A stretch of 64,000 nt of DNA from Entomohabitans teleogrylli (GCF_001484765.1 NZ_KQ947377.1:186001-250000), one strand, 5' to 3'. Counted from the first letter of the stretch, positions 30,498 through 39,157 are shown. Notes: generated from the letters alone by a model not told the origin. Numbers and translations are program-made.

Positions 30498-31895
30498 ATG
30501 ACGACGCTTTTTCATACACCTTTACAGGTTATCAGCCTCGGCCTTAGCAGCTTTGCCGATAACCTGCGCCACGCCGGAGGAGACGTGCTCCACCTCAACT
30601 GGCAACCTCCCGCCCAGGGCGATGCCGCCGCCAACTGGCAGCTGGCGCAATTAATCAACGATCCGCGCATCGAGGCCGCTAACCAGCAGGCGCTGCAACA
30701 GTATCTTGACGCCCAGCCGGAGCTTATCGGCATCCTCAGCGCCTCGCAGGCCATTGGCGCGCTGAACGGGCAGCGGCGCATTCTGCACGCCGGTCCGCCG
30801 ATCGCCTGGCGCGACATGTGCGGCCCAATGCAGGGCGCTATCGCCGGCGCGATTGTATTTGAAGGCTGGGCGGCGGATGTCAGCCAGGCAACAGAGATGG
30901 CGGCACGCGGCGACGTGGCCCTGGAGCCCTGCCATCATCACCAGGCCGTTGGCCCGATGGCGGGGACTATCAGCCCCTCCATGCCGCTCTGGGTGGTTAA
31001 AAACACCACCCACGGCAACCTGGCGTTCTGTAACTTTAATGAAGGACTTGGCAAAGTACTGCGCTTTGGCGCGAACGGCGACGAGGTACTTACCCGCCTG
31101 CGCTGGATGCGCGATGTACTGGCCCCTGCGTTGTCCCGGGCCCTGCAGGCAACCGGCGCGATAGAACTCAAGCCGCTGATCGCTCAGGCGCTGCATATGG
31201 GGGATGAGTGTCATAACCGTAACGCCGCCGCCAGCGGGCTGTTGCTGAAGCGTCTGGCGCCCGCGCTGGCGGGCATTGCGCAGGGCCAGGAAGTACTGAC
31301 CTTTATCGCCGCCAACGACCATTTCTTCCTCAACCTCTCAATGGCGGCCTGTAAAGCCATGCTCGACGCCGCCCGCAACGTGCCCGGTAGCTCGCTGGTT
31401 ACCGTCATGGCGCGCAATGGCGTCAACTTCGGCATTCAGCTTTCCGGCACCGGCGACCGCTGGTTCCAGGCGCCCGCGAACCCGGTGGACGGCCTGTTCT
31501 TCCCCGGTTATGGCGTGGAAGACGCCGCCGCCGACCTTGGTGATTCCGCCATTACCGAAACGGCGGGGATTGGCGGTTTCGCCATGGCCGCCTCGCCGGC
31601 TATCGTTAAATTCGTCGGCGGCAGCCCGGCGGATGCGGTACGCCACAGTCTGGCGATGCAGACCATCACCCTGGCGCAAAACCCGGCCTTTACTCTGCCG
31701 GCGCTGAACTTCGCCGGCAGCGGCAGCGGCATCGACGCCCGCCGGGTAGTGGATCGCCATATTCTCCCGGTGATTAACACCGGCATCGCCCATAAACAGG
31801 CTGGCGTCGGGCAGATCGGCGCCGGCATCACCACCGCGCCCCTCGCCTGTTTTATCGCCGGACTGGCCGCGCTGGCAGACACGCTGGAGAACTAA
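30498..31895 (+). CDS. DUF1116 protein, YlbE/YahG family
   Basis: 465 residues (E. coli YahG about 472). Family blocks: GPPIAWRDMCGPMQGAIAGA, GPMAGTISPSMPLWVV, ALHMGDECHNRNAAAS, FFLNLSMAACKAMLDAA and NGVNFGIQLSGTGDRWF. YlbE is the AllG subunit of oxamate carbamoyltransferase in E. coli, so this is the probable partner of the preceding FdrA homologue. It ends two bases before the carbamate kinase start. Which subunit binds phosphate and which binds the ureide cannot be told from sequence alone. Confidence 0.85.
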   Translation: MTTLFHTPLQVISLGLSSFADNLRHAGGDVLHLNWQPPAQGDAAANWQLAQLINDPRIEAANQQALQQYLDAQPELIGILSASQAIGALNGQRRILHAGPPIAWRDMCGPMQGAIAGAIVFEGWAADVSQATEMAARGDVALEPCHHHQAVGPMAGTISPSMPLWVVKNTTHGNLAFCNFNEGLGKVLRFGANGDEVLTRLRWMRDVLAPALSRALQATGAIELKPLIAQALHMGDECHNRNAAASGLLLKRLAPALAGIAQGQEVLTFIAANDHFFLNLSMAACKAMLDAARNVPGSSLVTVMARNGVNFGIQLSGTGDRWFQAPANPVDGLFFPGYGVEDAAADLGDSAITETAGIGGFAMAASPAIVKFVGGSPADAVRHSLAMQTITLAQNPAFTLPALNFAGSGSGIDARRVVDRHILPVINTGIAHKQAGVGQIGAGITTAPLACFIAGLAALADTLEN

Positions 31896-31897
31896 GC

Positions 31898-32851
31898 ATG
31901 GATAAGCAAAAAATCGCCGTTGTGGCCGTGGGCGGCAACGCCCTGATCCGCAGCAGAAATCAGGTATCGCTGGATGAGCAATACCAGGCGGTCAAGGAAA
32001 GCGCCCGGCACGTCGTGAATCTGGCGCTGGCGGGATGGCGAGTGGTACTGACCCACGGCAACGGGCCGCAGGTTGGGTTTATCCTGCGCCGCAGCGAAAT
32101 CGCCAGAGAAGACGTACCCACCGTTCCGCTGGAGTACGCGGTGGGGGACACCCAGGGCGCTATCGGTTTCATGTTCCAGAACGCGCTGGTCAATGAGTTA
32201 CAGCGCCGCGGCCGCCCGGATATTCCGGTGGTCGCGCTGGTCACCCAAACCGTGGTTAATGCTGACGATCCTGCTTTTGAACACCCGGATAAACCCATCG
32301 ACGCCCATATGGACGAAGAGGTCGCCCGTCGGCTGGCGGCCAGCCAGGGATGGCAAATCGCCGAGGACGCCGGCCGCGGCTGGCGGCGGGTAGTTGCGTC
32401 ACCGACGCCGCAGGCCATTATTGAAAGCCCGACAGTTCGCCGGTTGCTGGAAAGCAACGTTCTGGTGATTGCCTGCGGCGGCGGCGGTATTCCGGTTTGC
32501 CGGGAAACGGACGGTTCGCTGCGGGCGGTTCAGGCGGTGATAGATAAAGACCGCGCTTCCGCGCTGTTGGCCAGCGAGCTGAACGCCGATCTGTTTATCA
32601 TCCCCACCGGGGTGGAGCAGGTAGCGGTGAACTTCGGCACGCCACAGCAGCGCTGGCTGGACGCGCTCAGCGCCGATGAAGCGCAGGCGCTGCTGGACGC
32701 CGGTGAATTTGGCGCCGGCAGCATGGCGCCGAAAGTGGAAGCAATACTCGGATGGCTGGCGACACAGCCCCACGGCACCGGCATTATTACCAGCCCGGAA
32801 GCCATGGGAGAAGCCATTCACGGCCATAAAGGCACCAGGATAACACACTGA
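31898..32851 (+). CDS. Carbamate kinase
   Basis: 317 residues, full length for the ArcC/YahI/AllK family. It transfers phosphate from carbamoyl phosphate to ADP, giving ATP, ammonia and CO2. Signatures: AVGGNALI near the N-terminus, LTHGNGPQVG, the GGGGIPV loop, VIDKDRASALLA and FGAGSMAPKVEA. Its place two bases after the YlbE homologue indicates that carbamoyl phosphate made by the FdrA/YlbE pair is used to make ATP. I give no symbol because several paralogues (arcC, ybcF, yahI) are equally related. Confidence 0.93.
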   Translation: MDKQKIAVVAVGGNALIRSRNQVSLDEQYQAVKESARHVVNLALAGWRVVLTHGNGPQVGFILRRSEIAREDVPTVPLEYAVGDTQGAIGFMFQNALVNELQRRGRPDIPVVALVTQTVVNADDPAFEHPDKPIDAHMDEEVARRLAASQGWQIAEDAGRGWRRVVASPTPQAIIESPTVRRLLESNVLVIACGGGGIPVCRETDGSLRAVQAVIDKDRASALLASELNADLFIIPTGVEQVAVNFGTPQQRWLDALSADEAQALLDAGEFGAGSMAPKVEAILGWLATQPHGTGIITSPEAMGEAIHGHKGTRITH

Positions 32852-32880
32852 ATCCGTTAGCTTATTCTTCAGAAAAGGAA

Positions 32881-33282
32881 ATGATGATGACTACTGAACC
32901 CATCCTGCTCGCCGTCAACGGAACCCTGATGCGTGGCCTGGAGCTTAACCCCAACATGGTTGCCGCAGGCGCGACCTTCGACAGCGAAGCCGCGACCGCC
33001 CCCTGTTACCGCTGCTGGAGTATTAACGACTGCCATCCGGGCATGTTGCGCGTCCCGGAGGGAGGCGCATCGATCGCCCTGGAAATCTGGGCGGTCCCGC
33101 CCGCCGGACTGGGGGCGATTCTCCTGCAGGAACCCGCCGGGCTCTGTATCGGCAAGGTATTGTTAAATGATGGCCGGGAAGTGCTGGGCGTACTGGCGGA
33201 GCCCTGGCTGGTGGAAGGACAGCGCGAAATCACCGCCCAGGGCGGCTGGCGAGCCTGGACCGGACAGTACATCACGGAATAA
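32881..33282 (+). CDS. Free-standing protein like the C-terminal domain of allophanate hydrolase
   Basis: 133 residues from the first of three consecutive ATG codons; AAAGGAA precedes them. The sequence matches the C-terminal domain of allophanate hydrolase (AtzF, DUR1): NGTLMRGLELNPNM, TAPCYRCWSIND, HPGMLRVPEGGASIALEIW, IGKVLLNDGREVLGV. In the yeast enzyme that domain decarboxylates N-carboxycarbamate; it has a gamma-glutamylcyclotransferase-like fold. Here it exists without the amidase domain, and no amidase gene lies nearby. It occupies the place that YlbF/YahE-type third subunits hold in the E. coli clusters. Role proposed: handling the carboxylated product of the carbamoyltransferase, or acting as its third subunit. 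Confidence 0.72.
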   Translation: MMMTTEPILLAVNGTLMRGLELNPNMVAAGATFDSEAATAPCYRCWSINDCHPGMLRVPEGGASIALEIWAVPPAGLGAILLQEPAGLCIGKVLLNDGREVLGVLAEPWLVEGQREITAQGGWRAWTGQYITE

Positions 33283-33300
33283 CCGAAAGGGAGAATCACC

Positions 33301-34899
33301 ATGAATTCCCGGAATACCGTTTTTCAACCCAAAGTATGGGTCCCTGGCGATCTAAACGCCTTCTTCGGGCTGTTCACCAACGTCCTGTTGAATGTGCTGG
33401 TACTGTCCGGTCTGGCGCTCTATGTCGCTCAGGTGCCGGCGGAAACCGTCTTCGGACGCATTCTGCCCGCGCTGGGTATAGCCCTGCCGCTGGGCAATCT
33501 GTTTTATGCCTGGATGGCCTGGCGACTGGCGAAGCAACAGGGGCGCGACGATGTGACGGCCCTGCCCTATGGCCCCAGCGTACCGCATATGTTTATCGTG
33601 GTGTTCGTCGTTATGTTGCCGACACTGCTGATTCATAAAGACTGGATGCTGGCCTGGAAGCTGGGACTGATCTGGGCCATGATTGTCGGCCTGATCGTAC
33701 TGGCCGGGGTGATTGTCGGCCCGGCGATTCGCAAATACACCCCGCGCGCCGCCATGCTCGGCACCCTGGCGGGGATCGCCATCGCCTTTATCGCCATGCG
33801 TCCGGCATATCAGATGTTCGATTCCGCATGGATTGGTATCGTCTGTTTTGCCATCATCCTGCTTAACTGGGTCGGCAACGTGCGCCTGCCCTTCGGGATC
33901 CCCGGCGGTCTGGCGGTAGTTCTGGTGGGCTGCGCGCTGGGCTGGGGCGCTACGCTGCTGGGCATCAGCGATAATATGAACCCTGGCGCCGTAAGCGAAT
34001 CCGCCAGCCGTTTCGCGCTGCATTTACCCTCCCTTTCCGCCGATGTGTTCTCGGTGCCGATGGAACTGGTATGGCCGCTACTGGTGACCGCTATTCCGCT
34101 GGGGATTTTTAATTTCACGGAAATCCTCAATAACGTGGAATCCGCCGCCGTCGGGGGCGACAACTACAACCTGCGCGCGGTACTGGCTGCCGATGGCATC
34201 GGCGCCATTGTCGGCGCCCTGCTGGGATCTCCCTTCCCGCCGGCAGTCTATATCGGCCATCCAGGCTGGAAAGCGATGGGCGGGCGTATCGGTTATTCGC
34301 TGGGCACCGGAGTCTGTATGGCGCTGGTGTGCTTCCTCGGCCTGACCGCCCTGCTGCTGTCGATTATTCCGCTGGTCGCCATTGTGCCGATCCTGCTGTT
34401 TATCGGGCTGGTGATTGGCGCTCAGGCGTTTCAGGTTTCCCCTAAACGCCATGCGCCGGCGATTGTTCTGGCGCTGGTGCCCAATATCGCCGAATGGGCG
34501 AAAACCCAGGTGGACGGCGCGCTGTCCGCAGCGGGGATGAATACCGTCAGTCTTCCCGCGGAAGTCCTGTCAGGCATGAACAATAACGGCGTGCTGTACA
34601 ACGGAATGGCCGTTACCGGCGGCGGCGCGGTGCTGGCGGGGCTGATGCTGGGGGCGATCGCCGCCTTTGTCATTGACCGGCGTTTTAACTGGGCGGCTGT
34701 TTATGCCGCTGCCGCCACCATCCTCTCGTTCTTCGGCTTTATTCACGGCCACCAGATGGCGTTTAACGCCGCGCCGGCGGTCACCTTCGGCTACGGTCTG
34801 GCAACGGTGATTTTCGTTGGCCTGGCGTGGCAGCAAATCAGGGAACAGGGGAAAGCAGACTGGTCGCCGATTGATAATGGCGATGAACCGATGCATTAA
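33301..34899 (+). CDS. NCS2-type permease
   Basis: 532 residues with about 12-14 membrane segments. It resembles the nucleobase:cation symporter 2 / xanthine-uracil permease superfamily: DLNAFFGLFTNVLLNVLVL, a conserved NFTEILNNVESAAVGGDNYN segment and GSPFPPAVYIGHPGWKAMG. The GALLGSPFPP and NVESAA motifs place it with putative permeases distinct from UraA/XanQ. As last gene of the hydrolase-FdrA-YlbE-kinase cluster it presumably imports the substrate (a ureide or nitrogen heterocycle). A bidirectional hairpin follows its stop. Substrate not determinable. Confidence 0.82.
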   Translation: MNSRNTVFQPKVWVPGDLNAFFGLFTNVLLNVLVLSGLALYVAQVPAETVFGRILPALGIALPLGNLFYAWMAWRLAKQQGRDDVTALPYGPSVPHMFIVVFVVMLPTLLIHKDWMLAWKLGLIWAMIVGLIVLAGVIVGPAIRKYTPRAAMLGTLAGIAIAFIAMRPAYQMFDSAWIGIVCFAIILLNWVGNVRLPFGIPGGLAVVLVGCALGWGATLLGISDNMNPGAVSESASRFALHLPSLSADVFSVPMELVWPLLVTAIPLGIFNFTEILNNVESAAVGGDNYNLRAVLAADGIGAIVGALLGSPFPPAVYIGHPGWKAMGGRIGYSLGTGVCMALVCFLGLTALLLSIIPLVAIVPILLFIGLVIGAQAFQVSPKRHAPAIVLALVPNIAEWAKTQVDGALSAAGMNTVSLPAEVLSGMNNNGVLYNGMAVTGGGAVLAGLMLGAIAAFVIDRRFNWAAVYAAAATILSFFGFIHGHQMAFNAAPAVTFGYGLATVIFVGLAWQQIREQGKADWSPIDNGDEPMH

Positions 34900-34915
34900 C
34901 CTGAGCTCAAAAGCA

Positions 34916-34947
34916 AAAACCCCATGGTGTTTCCACCATGGGGTTTT
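34916..34947. terminator. Bidirectional terminator between the permease gene and proK
   Basis: A perfect 14-bp stem (AAAACCCCATGGTG / CACCATGGGGTTTT) with a 4-nt loop. On the minus strand GGGGTTTTTGCTTTTG follows, which fits the proK terminator; on the plus strand it ends the permease transcript with TTTTC. Confidence 0.85.
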
Positions 34948-34955
34948 CAGGAATC

Positions 34956-35032
34956 TGGTCGGCGAGAGAGGATTCGAACCTCCGACCCACACGTCCCGAA
35001 CGTGTTGCGCTACCAGGCTGCGCTACTCGCCG
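34956..35032 (-). tRNA. proK: tRNA-Pro (anticodon CGG)
   Basis: 77 nt on the minus strand, beginning CGGCGAGTAGCGCAGCCTGG and ending in an encoded CCA. All arms pair: acceptor CGGCGAG with CTCGCCG, anticodon stem CACGT/ACGTG around the CGG anticodon loop, and the GTTCGAATC T-loop. In E. coli proK also lies between the dpp operon and eptB, so the gene cluster at 26.8-34.9 kb has been inserted on its 3' side. Confidence 0.97.
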
Positions 35033-35122
35033 AATGCGGGGCGCATCTTACTGCTGTGAGGCACCCCCGTCAATCCTTTCATGAAAAAAACCCGCTTAAT
35101 CGCCTGAAAAGTCAACAACCGC

Positions 35123-36808
35123 TTATTTCTGTGCGGTTTCAGGGATATGGCACCAGTTATTACGCTGGTTAATCCCACCATCCGGCGAGGTGTAACCCAG
35201 GCAGCCAAGAAGGGTGTCATACAGCTCAATGTGGCGGCGCGGCGTCTTCTCTTCAGCCTGCTGTTTCAGGCGCTCAAAGGCCCGGGCATGCTGCGGATTC
35301 GCCAGATAACTGTCGGACATCCACACCAGCATCGGCACCCGGAACTGCTCCGGCGGCGCCATATTGCGCGGCGTACCGTGCAGATGTTTCTTCTCGCTGA
35401 TCGATTCTCCGTGGTCGGCGGCATAGAAGACAATCGCCTTTTTATCACGCACCTGGTCAATAACCCGATCGATAAAACTGTCGACATACAGCACTGAATT
35501 ATCATAGGCGTTGATCAACTCCTCTTTTGAGCACTGATCGTCGACTCCCACGCATTCCGGCTGCCATTTCGCATAGCTACGCGGATAACGCTGCGAATAA
35601 GAGAAGTGCGAGCCTTTGGTATGCAGGATAATCAGGTGCTTGCCGCCGGCTTTATCGTCTTTCAGGCCGCGCTGCATTTCATCCACCAGCAGCATGTCGT
35701 CTACCTGTTTGCCCTGATTGCGCGGCTCGGCGCCGATCTGTTCGCGATAGGCGATATTGTCCGCCATGGTATTACTGTAGAACCACATCTCGCTTTGCAT
35801 CGCATACAGCGCTGAGCTGAATCCCAACTGTTTGAGTACCGCAAACACGTTCTGCTCTTTCAGGGTGCGCTGCGGATTATCCTCCGCGCCCCCTTCGCGC
35901 ACAAACATGCAGCGCAGCGACAGTTTGGTGGCGGTGTCGCAGGAATATCCGCGATACGCCACCAGGTTCTTCTCCTGCGCCAGTTTCGGCGTGGTATCCC
36001 GGGAATAGCCCAGCATCCCCATATGATCCCAGCGCGTGGTTTCGCCAATGATGAACACCACATAAGTATCATCAAGATCGTCGGGAGCGACATAGGTGAA
36101 TTTCTTCGCCGGATTGAGCAGCGACTGGTTATCGGACGATTCATCAATCTGCGCCCAGGCATACAACCCCAGCGACGATATCCAGTTTGAAGGCAGATAT
36201 GAGTTCGCCACCACGCCGCCATAACTTGGCATATCCACCCGCGACGCCCGCTCTTCGCGACTCTGCACCTGGTCGAGCATGCGCAGCGGCGCCCAGACCA
36301 GCAGCCCGACGGCAATCACCAGACCGGCGCTTTTCAGGCGCTGCCCGCGGTGACGAAGCTGGCGCAACAGAGTAAACCGGCAGGTATTGCTCCAGATTAA
36401 CAGCAGCGGCAGGGCGCTGACGGCGACCACCCAGGCGACAAAATGCCAGCCCACCACTTCTTTAGAAAGGTCGATATCGGTGGTCATGACGGAGGCGATA
36501 ATGCCGTAACCAATAACGACATTCATAAACGTCATATAATAGCTGGCGCCTACCGAGCACAACACCACCAGTGACGCCAGCACCTGCCATATCCGCCGGC
36601 CAAACAGGGACAAAATGCGTAGCAGGAAAAAAGTCACCAGAATCGCTGCCATCAGTTCAACGATAATCGTCATGCTATTGAGCAAACTAACCCGATGGGA
36701 GAAGCCGTCAAAGCGGCGATAAAACACCGATATATTGAGAAAAAGGCCAATATACACTGCCAGCAGAAAACTCAATTTCTGCTGAGTCAGTGATTTAATA
36801 AATTTCAT
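35123..36808 (-). CDS. eptB: Kdo2-lipid A phosphoethanolamine 7''-transferase EptB
   Basis: Inner-membrane enzyme that adds phosphoethanolamine to the outer Kdo of LPS. 561 residues (E. coli 563). Five membrane helices in the first 180 residues, then a periplasmic sulfatase-type domain: FIIGETTRWDHMGMLGYSRD carries the metal-binding Glu, the nucleophilic threonine lies in SCDTATKLS, and YAADHGESISEKKHLHG supplies further zinc ligands. The start at 36808 matches the E. coli N-terminus. In E. coli it is controlled by the MgrR small RNA and sigma E; neither site was sought here. Confidence 0.96.
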   Translation of the reverse strand: MKFIKSLTQQKLSFLLAVYIGLFLNISVFYRRFDGFSHRVSLLNSMTIIVELMAAILVTFFLLRILSLFGRRIWQVLASLVVLCSVGASYYMTFMNVVIGYGIIASVMTTDIDLSKEVVGWHFVAWVVAVSALPLLLIWSNTCRFTLLRQLRHRGQRLKSAGLVIAVGLLVWAPLRMLDQVQSREERASRVDMPSYGGVVANSYLPSNWISSLGLYAWAQIDESSDNQSLLNPAKKFTYVAPDDLDDTYVVFIIGETTRWDHMGMLGYSRDTTPKLAQEKNLVAYRGYSCDTATKLSLRCMFVREGGAEDNPQRTLKEQNVFAVLKQLGFSSALYAMQSEMWFYSNTMADNIAYREQIGAEPRNQGKQVDDMLLVDEMQRGLKDDKAGGKHLIILHTKGSHFSYSQRYPRSYAKWQPECVGVDDQCSKEELINAYDNSVLYVDSFIDRVIDQVRDKKAIVFYAADHGESISEKKHLHGTPRNMAPPEQFRVPMLVWMSDSYLANPQHARAFERLKQQAEEKTPRRHIELYDTLLGCLGYTSPDGGINQRNNWCHIPETAQK

Positions 36809-37029
36809 GCAAGCGCCTCAGTAAAGCGATACCACCGTCCAGATAAAGGCCGGTAAAAACACTGTTCAGACCCCGCAGACGATACAGAGTTCGCCCGGTT
36901 CAGCGATAAATAACAAATTTGATAGGTTAGTCTGTGGGTGGCGTAGTAGAACACAAAAAGAGGCGTGATAAGAGACATAAAAAGCGCATCGGTCTCATTG
37001 CCGCAGCGGAATGAGACCGGCAATAACGA

Positions 37030-37458
37030 TCAGGTAATAACATTCAGCGTAACGTCGATATTACCCCGGGTGGCGTTGGAATAAGGGCACACCACATGGG
37101 CTTTCTGTACCAGCGCTTCGGCCAGCGCCTGGTCCATTCCCGGCAGATGAATATCCAGTTGCGCTTCAATCCCAAAGCCGGTGGGTAACGGCCCAATGCC
37201 CACCTGTCCGTCAATCCAGGCCTCCTGAGGGACTTTTTGTTTTTCCTGCGCGGCGACAAATTTCAGCGCCCCCAGAAAACAGGCGGAGTAGCCGGCGGCA
37301 AACAGCTGTTCCGGGTTCGTTACCGCCCCTCCCGGGCCGCCCATCTCCTTTGGCACTCCCAGTTTCACGTCCAGCACCCCATCGGAAGAGACCGCGCGTC
37401 CGTCGCGGCCGCCGGTCGCTTTTGCCTTCGCCCGGTAAACCACTTTTTCTAATGACAT
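37030..37458 (-). CDS. Organic hydroperoxide resistance protein (Ohr/OsmC family)
   Basis: 142 residues. Thiol peroxidase that reduces organic hydroperoxides in the cytosol. The two reactive cysteines are present: one in [10 protein letters not shown] (near residue 60) and one in [13 protein letters not shown] (near 124). [17 protein letters not shown] is the Ohr-type signature. It is divergent from the alarmone-hydrolase gene across 102 bases. No OhrR-type regulator is next to it. Single gene, not part of the K-12 order. Confidence 0.9.
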   Translation of the reverse strand: MSLEKVVYRAKAKATGGRDGRAVSSDGVLDVKLGVPKEMGGPGGAVTNPEQLFAAGYSACFLGALKFVAAQEKQKVPQEAWIDGQVGIGPLPTGFGIEAQLDIHLPGMDQALAEALVQKAHVVCPYSNATRGNIDVTLNVIT

Positions 37459-37560
37459 GGCATTTTCCTTCTCTATTGATCGTCAACAAAGCATAGACGC
37501 GCGCGCCCGGTTTATGGGACAACAAAGACTATTCTCACCCTGCATGGACGGAGGATCACC

Positions 37561-38142
37561 ATGTATTCCCTGGAAGATCGCGCCCGTCGTTTCGCGGCGC
37601 GGGCTCACGCGGCCTGTGGGCAACGGCGCAAATACACCGATGAACCCTACATCGTCCATCCACAGGCGGTGGTCGAACTGGTGCGCAGCGTCTGCCGACA
37701 GGAGACGGTGCTGGCCGCCGCCTGGCTGCACGACACGGTAGAAGATACTGATACCACGCTGGAGGATATCGCCGAACGCTTCGGCGCAGAGGTGGCGAGC
37801 CTGGTGGCAATGGTCACCAATCCGCCGGTGGCGCAGGAACTTAACCGGCCGCAGCGCAAATATCAGCATTTCCTGTACACCGCGCAGGGTAGCGCGGCGG
37901 CGCAAACCATTAAGATCGCCGATATTATCGATAACACCCGGGAACTGCTGCGCTTCGATGCCCAATTCGCCCGCGTCTATCTGCCGGAAAAACAACTGCA
38001 ACTGGCGGGGCTGGTGCGCGGCGACAGCGCATTACGGGAGCAGGCCGGGCGCATTATTGCCCAGGGCATTGAGCAGCTCAAAAAGCCGCCGTATAACGTC
38101 CCGGAAGCCTGGTTTACCCGGTTACGGGCGCGCTATCGCTAA
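37561..38142 (+). CDS. MESH1-like small alarmone hydrolase (HD domain)
   Basis: 193 residues forming a single HD hydrolase domain of the RelA/SpoT type without synthetase or regulatory domains. Motifs: RRKYTDEPYIVHPQAV, WLHDTVEDTDTTLEDIAERFG (HD and ED metal/catalytic residues) and TIKIADIIDNTREL, which supplies the last aspartate. This is the architecture of metazoan MESH1 and bacterial small alarmone hydrolases, which cleave (p)ppGpp and, in MESH1, NADPH. A GGAGG site lies 5 bases before the ATG. In cells that also have SpoT its role is unclear. Divergence from an Ohr gene hints at a stress link. Confidence 0.82.
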   Translation: MYSLEDRARRFAARAHAACGQRRKYTDEPYIVHPQAVVELVRSVCRQETVLAAAWLHDTVEDTDTTLEDIAERFGAEVASLVAMVTNPPVAQELNRPQRKYQHFLYTAQGSAAAQTIKIADIIDNTRELLRFDAQFARVYLPEKQLQLAGLVRGDSALREQAGRIIAQGIEQLKKPPYNVPEAWFTRLRARYR

Positions 38143-38437
38143 AGCTAAAATGAAAGTAAGCGCTCACAATCAAAATGCCGGTATCGCGTTGTTCCGCTGA
38201 GGTCGGCTTAAAACCCGGTATCCGGCTCAACCGCCGATTCAACTCCCCGGCGTGAAGGCGTTGCGGAATCGCAAGCAAGTAAGTAAACACTTACATACAT
38301 ATTTCCCCGCTAACCACGCCGCCATGTGACCAGGGGAAATAAACCTGAAAAATACCAACCTGCCGCCTGCTTCAAAGCGCGGCCGGGCTATCTGGCGTTT
38401 AATAACCGCCTGAGTCAGGTATATCTACAGGGAATGA
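38143..38437 (+). promoter_or_regulatory. Upstream region of the unrecognised gene, with operator-like palindrome
   Basis: 295 bases with no gene. The perfect inverted repeat GTAAGT-AAAC-ACTTAC at 38279-38294 is followed by ATACAT and looks like a TetR-type operator. No TetR gene is in the window. Confidence 0.4.
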
Positions 38438-39019
38438 ATGATAATGGCAGCACATGAAACGCCGGTAGTCTGGACTATTGCGGGAGTGACTGAACACCTG
38501 GACAGCACAATTTCCGCGCTTGCCGATCACAAAGGCATCACTAAGGAACTGTTTTTACGCCAGTATCTGGAAAAAACGTTTGGCGACATTATCAGAAACT
38601 ACAGCGTCGACAGCCGCCTGGTTAGCGCTCTGGATGAAGAAATCTGCCGCTACTGCGGGGTCGGGCTCCTTGAGGGATGGCATGACAATGCGCAGATAGC
38701 GAGCTGGAACCGCAGCCAGTGTCGTCTGCTGGATATTGAACATGAAGAGCATCTCAACGAGATCGTGTTAAACAATACCCCCTTTCTTCATTTACGCGCC
38801 AGGCAGATTGCCGCAGGCCGGGTCGCCGGTCTGTCACGCGGTATTTCCGTCACCTTCGCGTTGTTCACGGAACTGGCAGGCCGTTCCCGGGAGACCATTG
38901 ATAAAGCCTGGCGGGAGATTTATTACTCTGACTCCCCGGAAAAACGCGCGCGTTTCTATAACCACATTGATGAGATACGCCACGCCAGGTCTCTGGAGCC
39001 GGTAACGCGCCAGGCATAA
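38438..39019 (+). CDS. Unrecognised 193-residue protein
   Basis: No family recognised. The protein is predicted soluble and mostly helical, with two Cys close together (CRYCG, near residue 68), a repeated charged segment (LLDIEHEEHLNEIVLNN) and an arginine/serine-rich middle (HLRARQIAAGRVAGLSRG). No signal peptide or membrane helix. The start is either 38438 or the ATG two codons later; the ribosome site is poor, GGGAATGA. Composition and codon usage look like those of a real enterobacterial gene. It stands alone between the alarmone hydrolase and the convergent transketolase operon. Confidence 0.6.
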   Translation: MIMAAHETPVVWTIAGVTEHLDSTISALADHKGITKELFLRQYLEKTFGDIIRNYSVDSRLVSALDEEICRYCGVGLLEGWHDNAQIASWNRSQCRLLDIEHEEHLNEIVLNNTPFLHLRARQIAAGRVAGLSRGISVTFALFTELAGRSRETIDKAWREIYYSDSPEKRARFYNHIDEIRHARSLEPVTRQA

Positions 39020-39096
39020 TTCGTCCACAGCCCCCGGTATGCCGCCTGGCCAGTGTGAGGTTAACCATCCGCCTGCGGCAGAGCAAAACCGATGAT

Positions 39097-39128
39097 CAAA
39101 AAAAGCCGCAGCGGCACGCGCTGCGGCT
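39097..39128 (-). terminator. Rho-independent terminator of the PTS-transketolase operon
   Basis: A perfect 10-bp stem (AGCCGCAGCG / CGCTGCGGCT) with a 5-nt loop, followed on the minus strand by seven T. Placed 30 bases past the stop of the transketolase C-terminal subunit. It may also serve the convergent gene. Confidence 0.88.
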
Positions 39129-39157
39129 GGTTTTACCGGGCTATTCAGCCCGATTAT

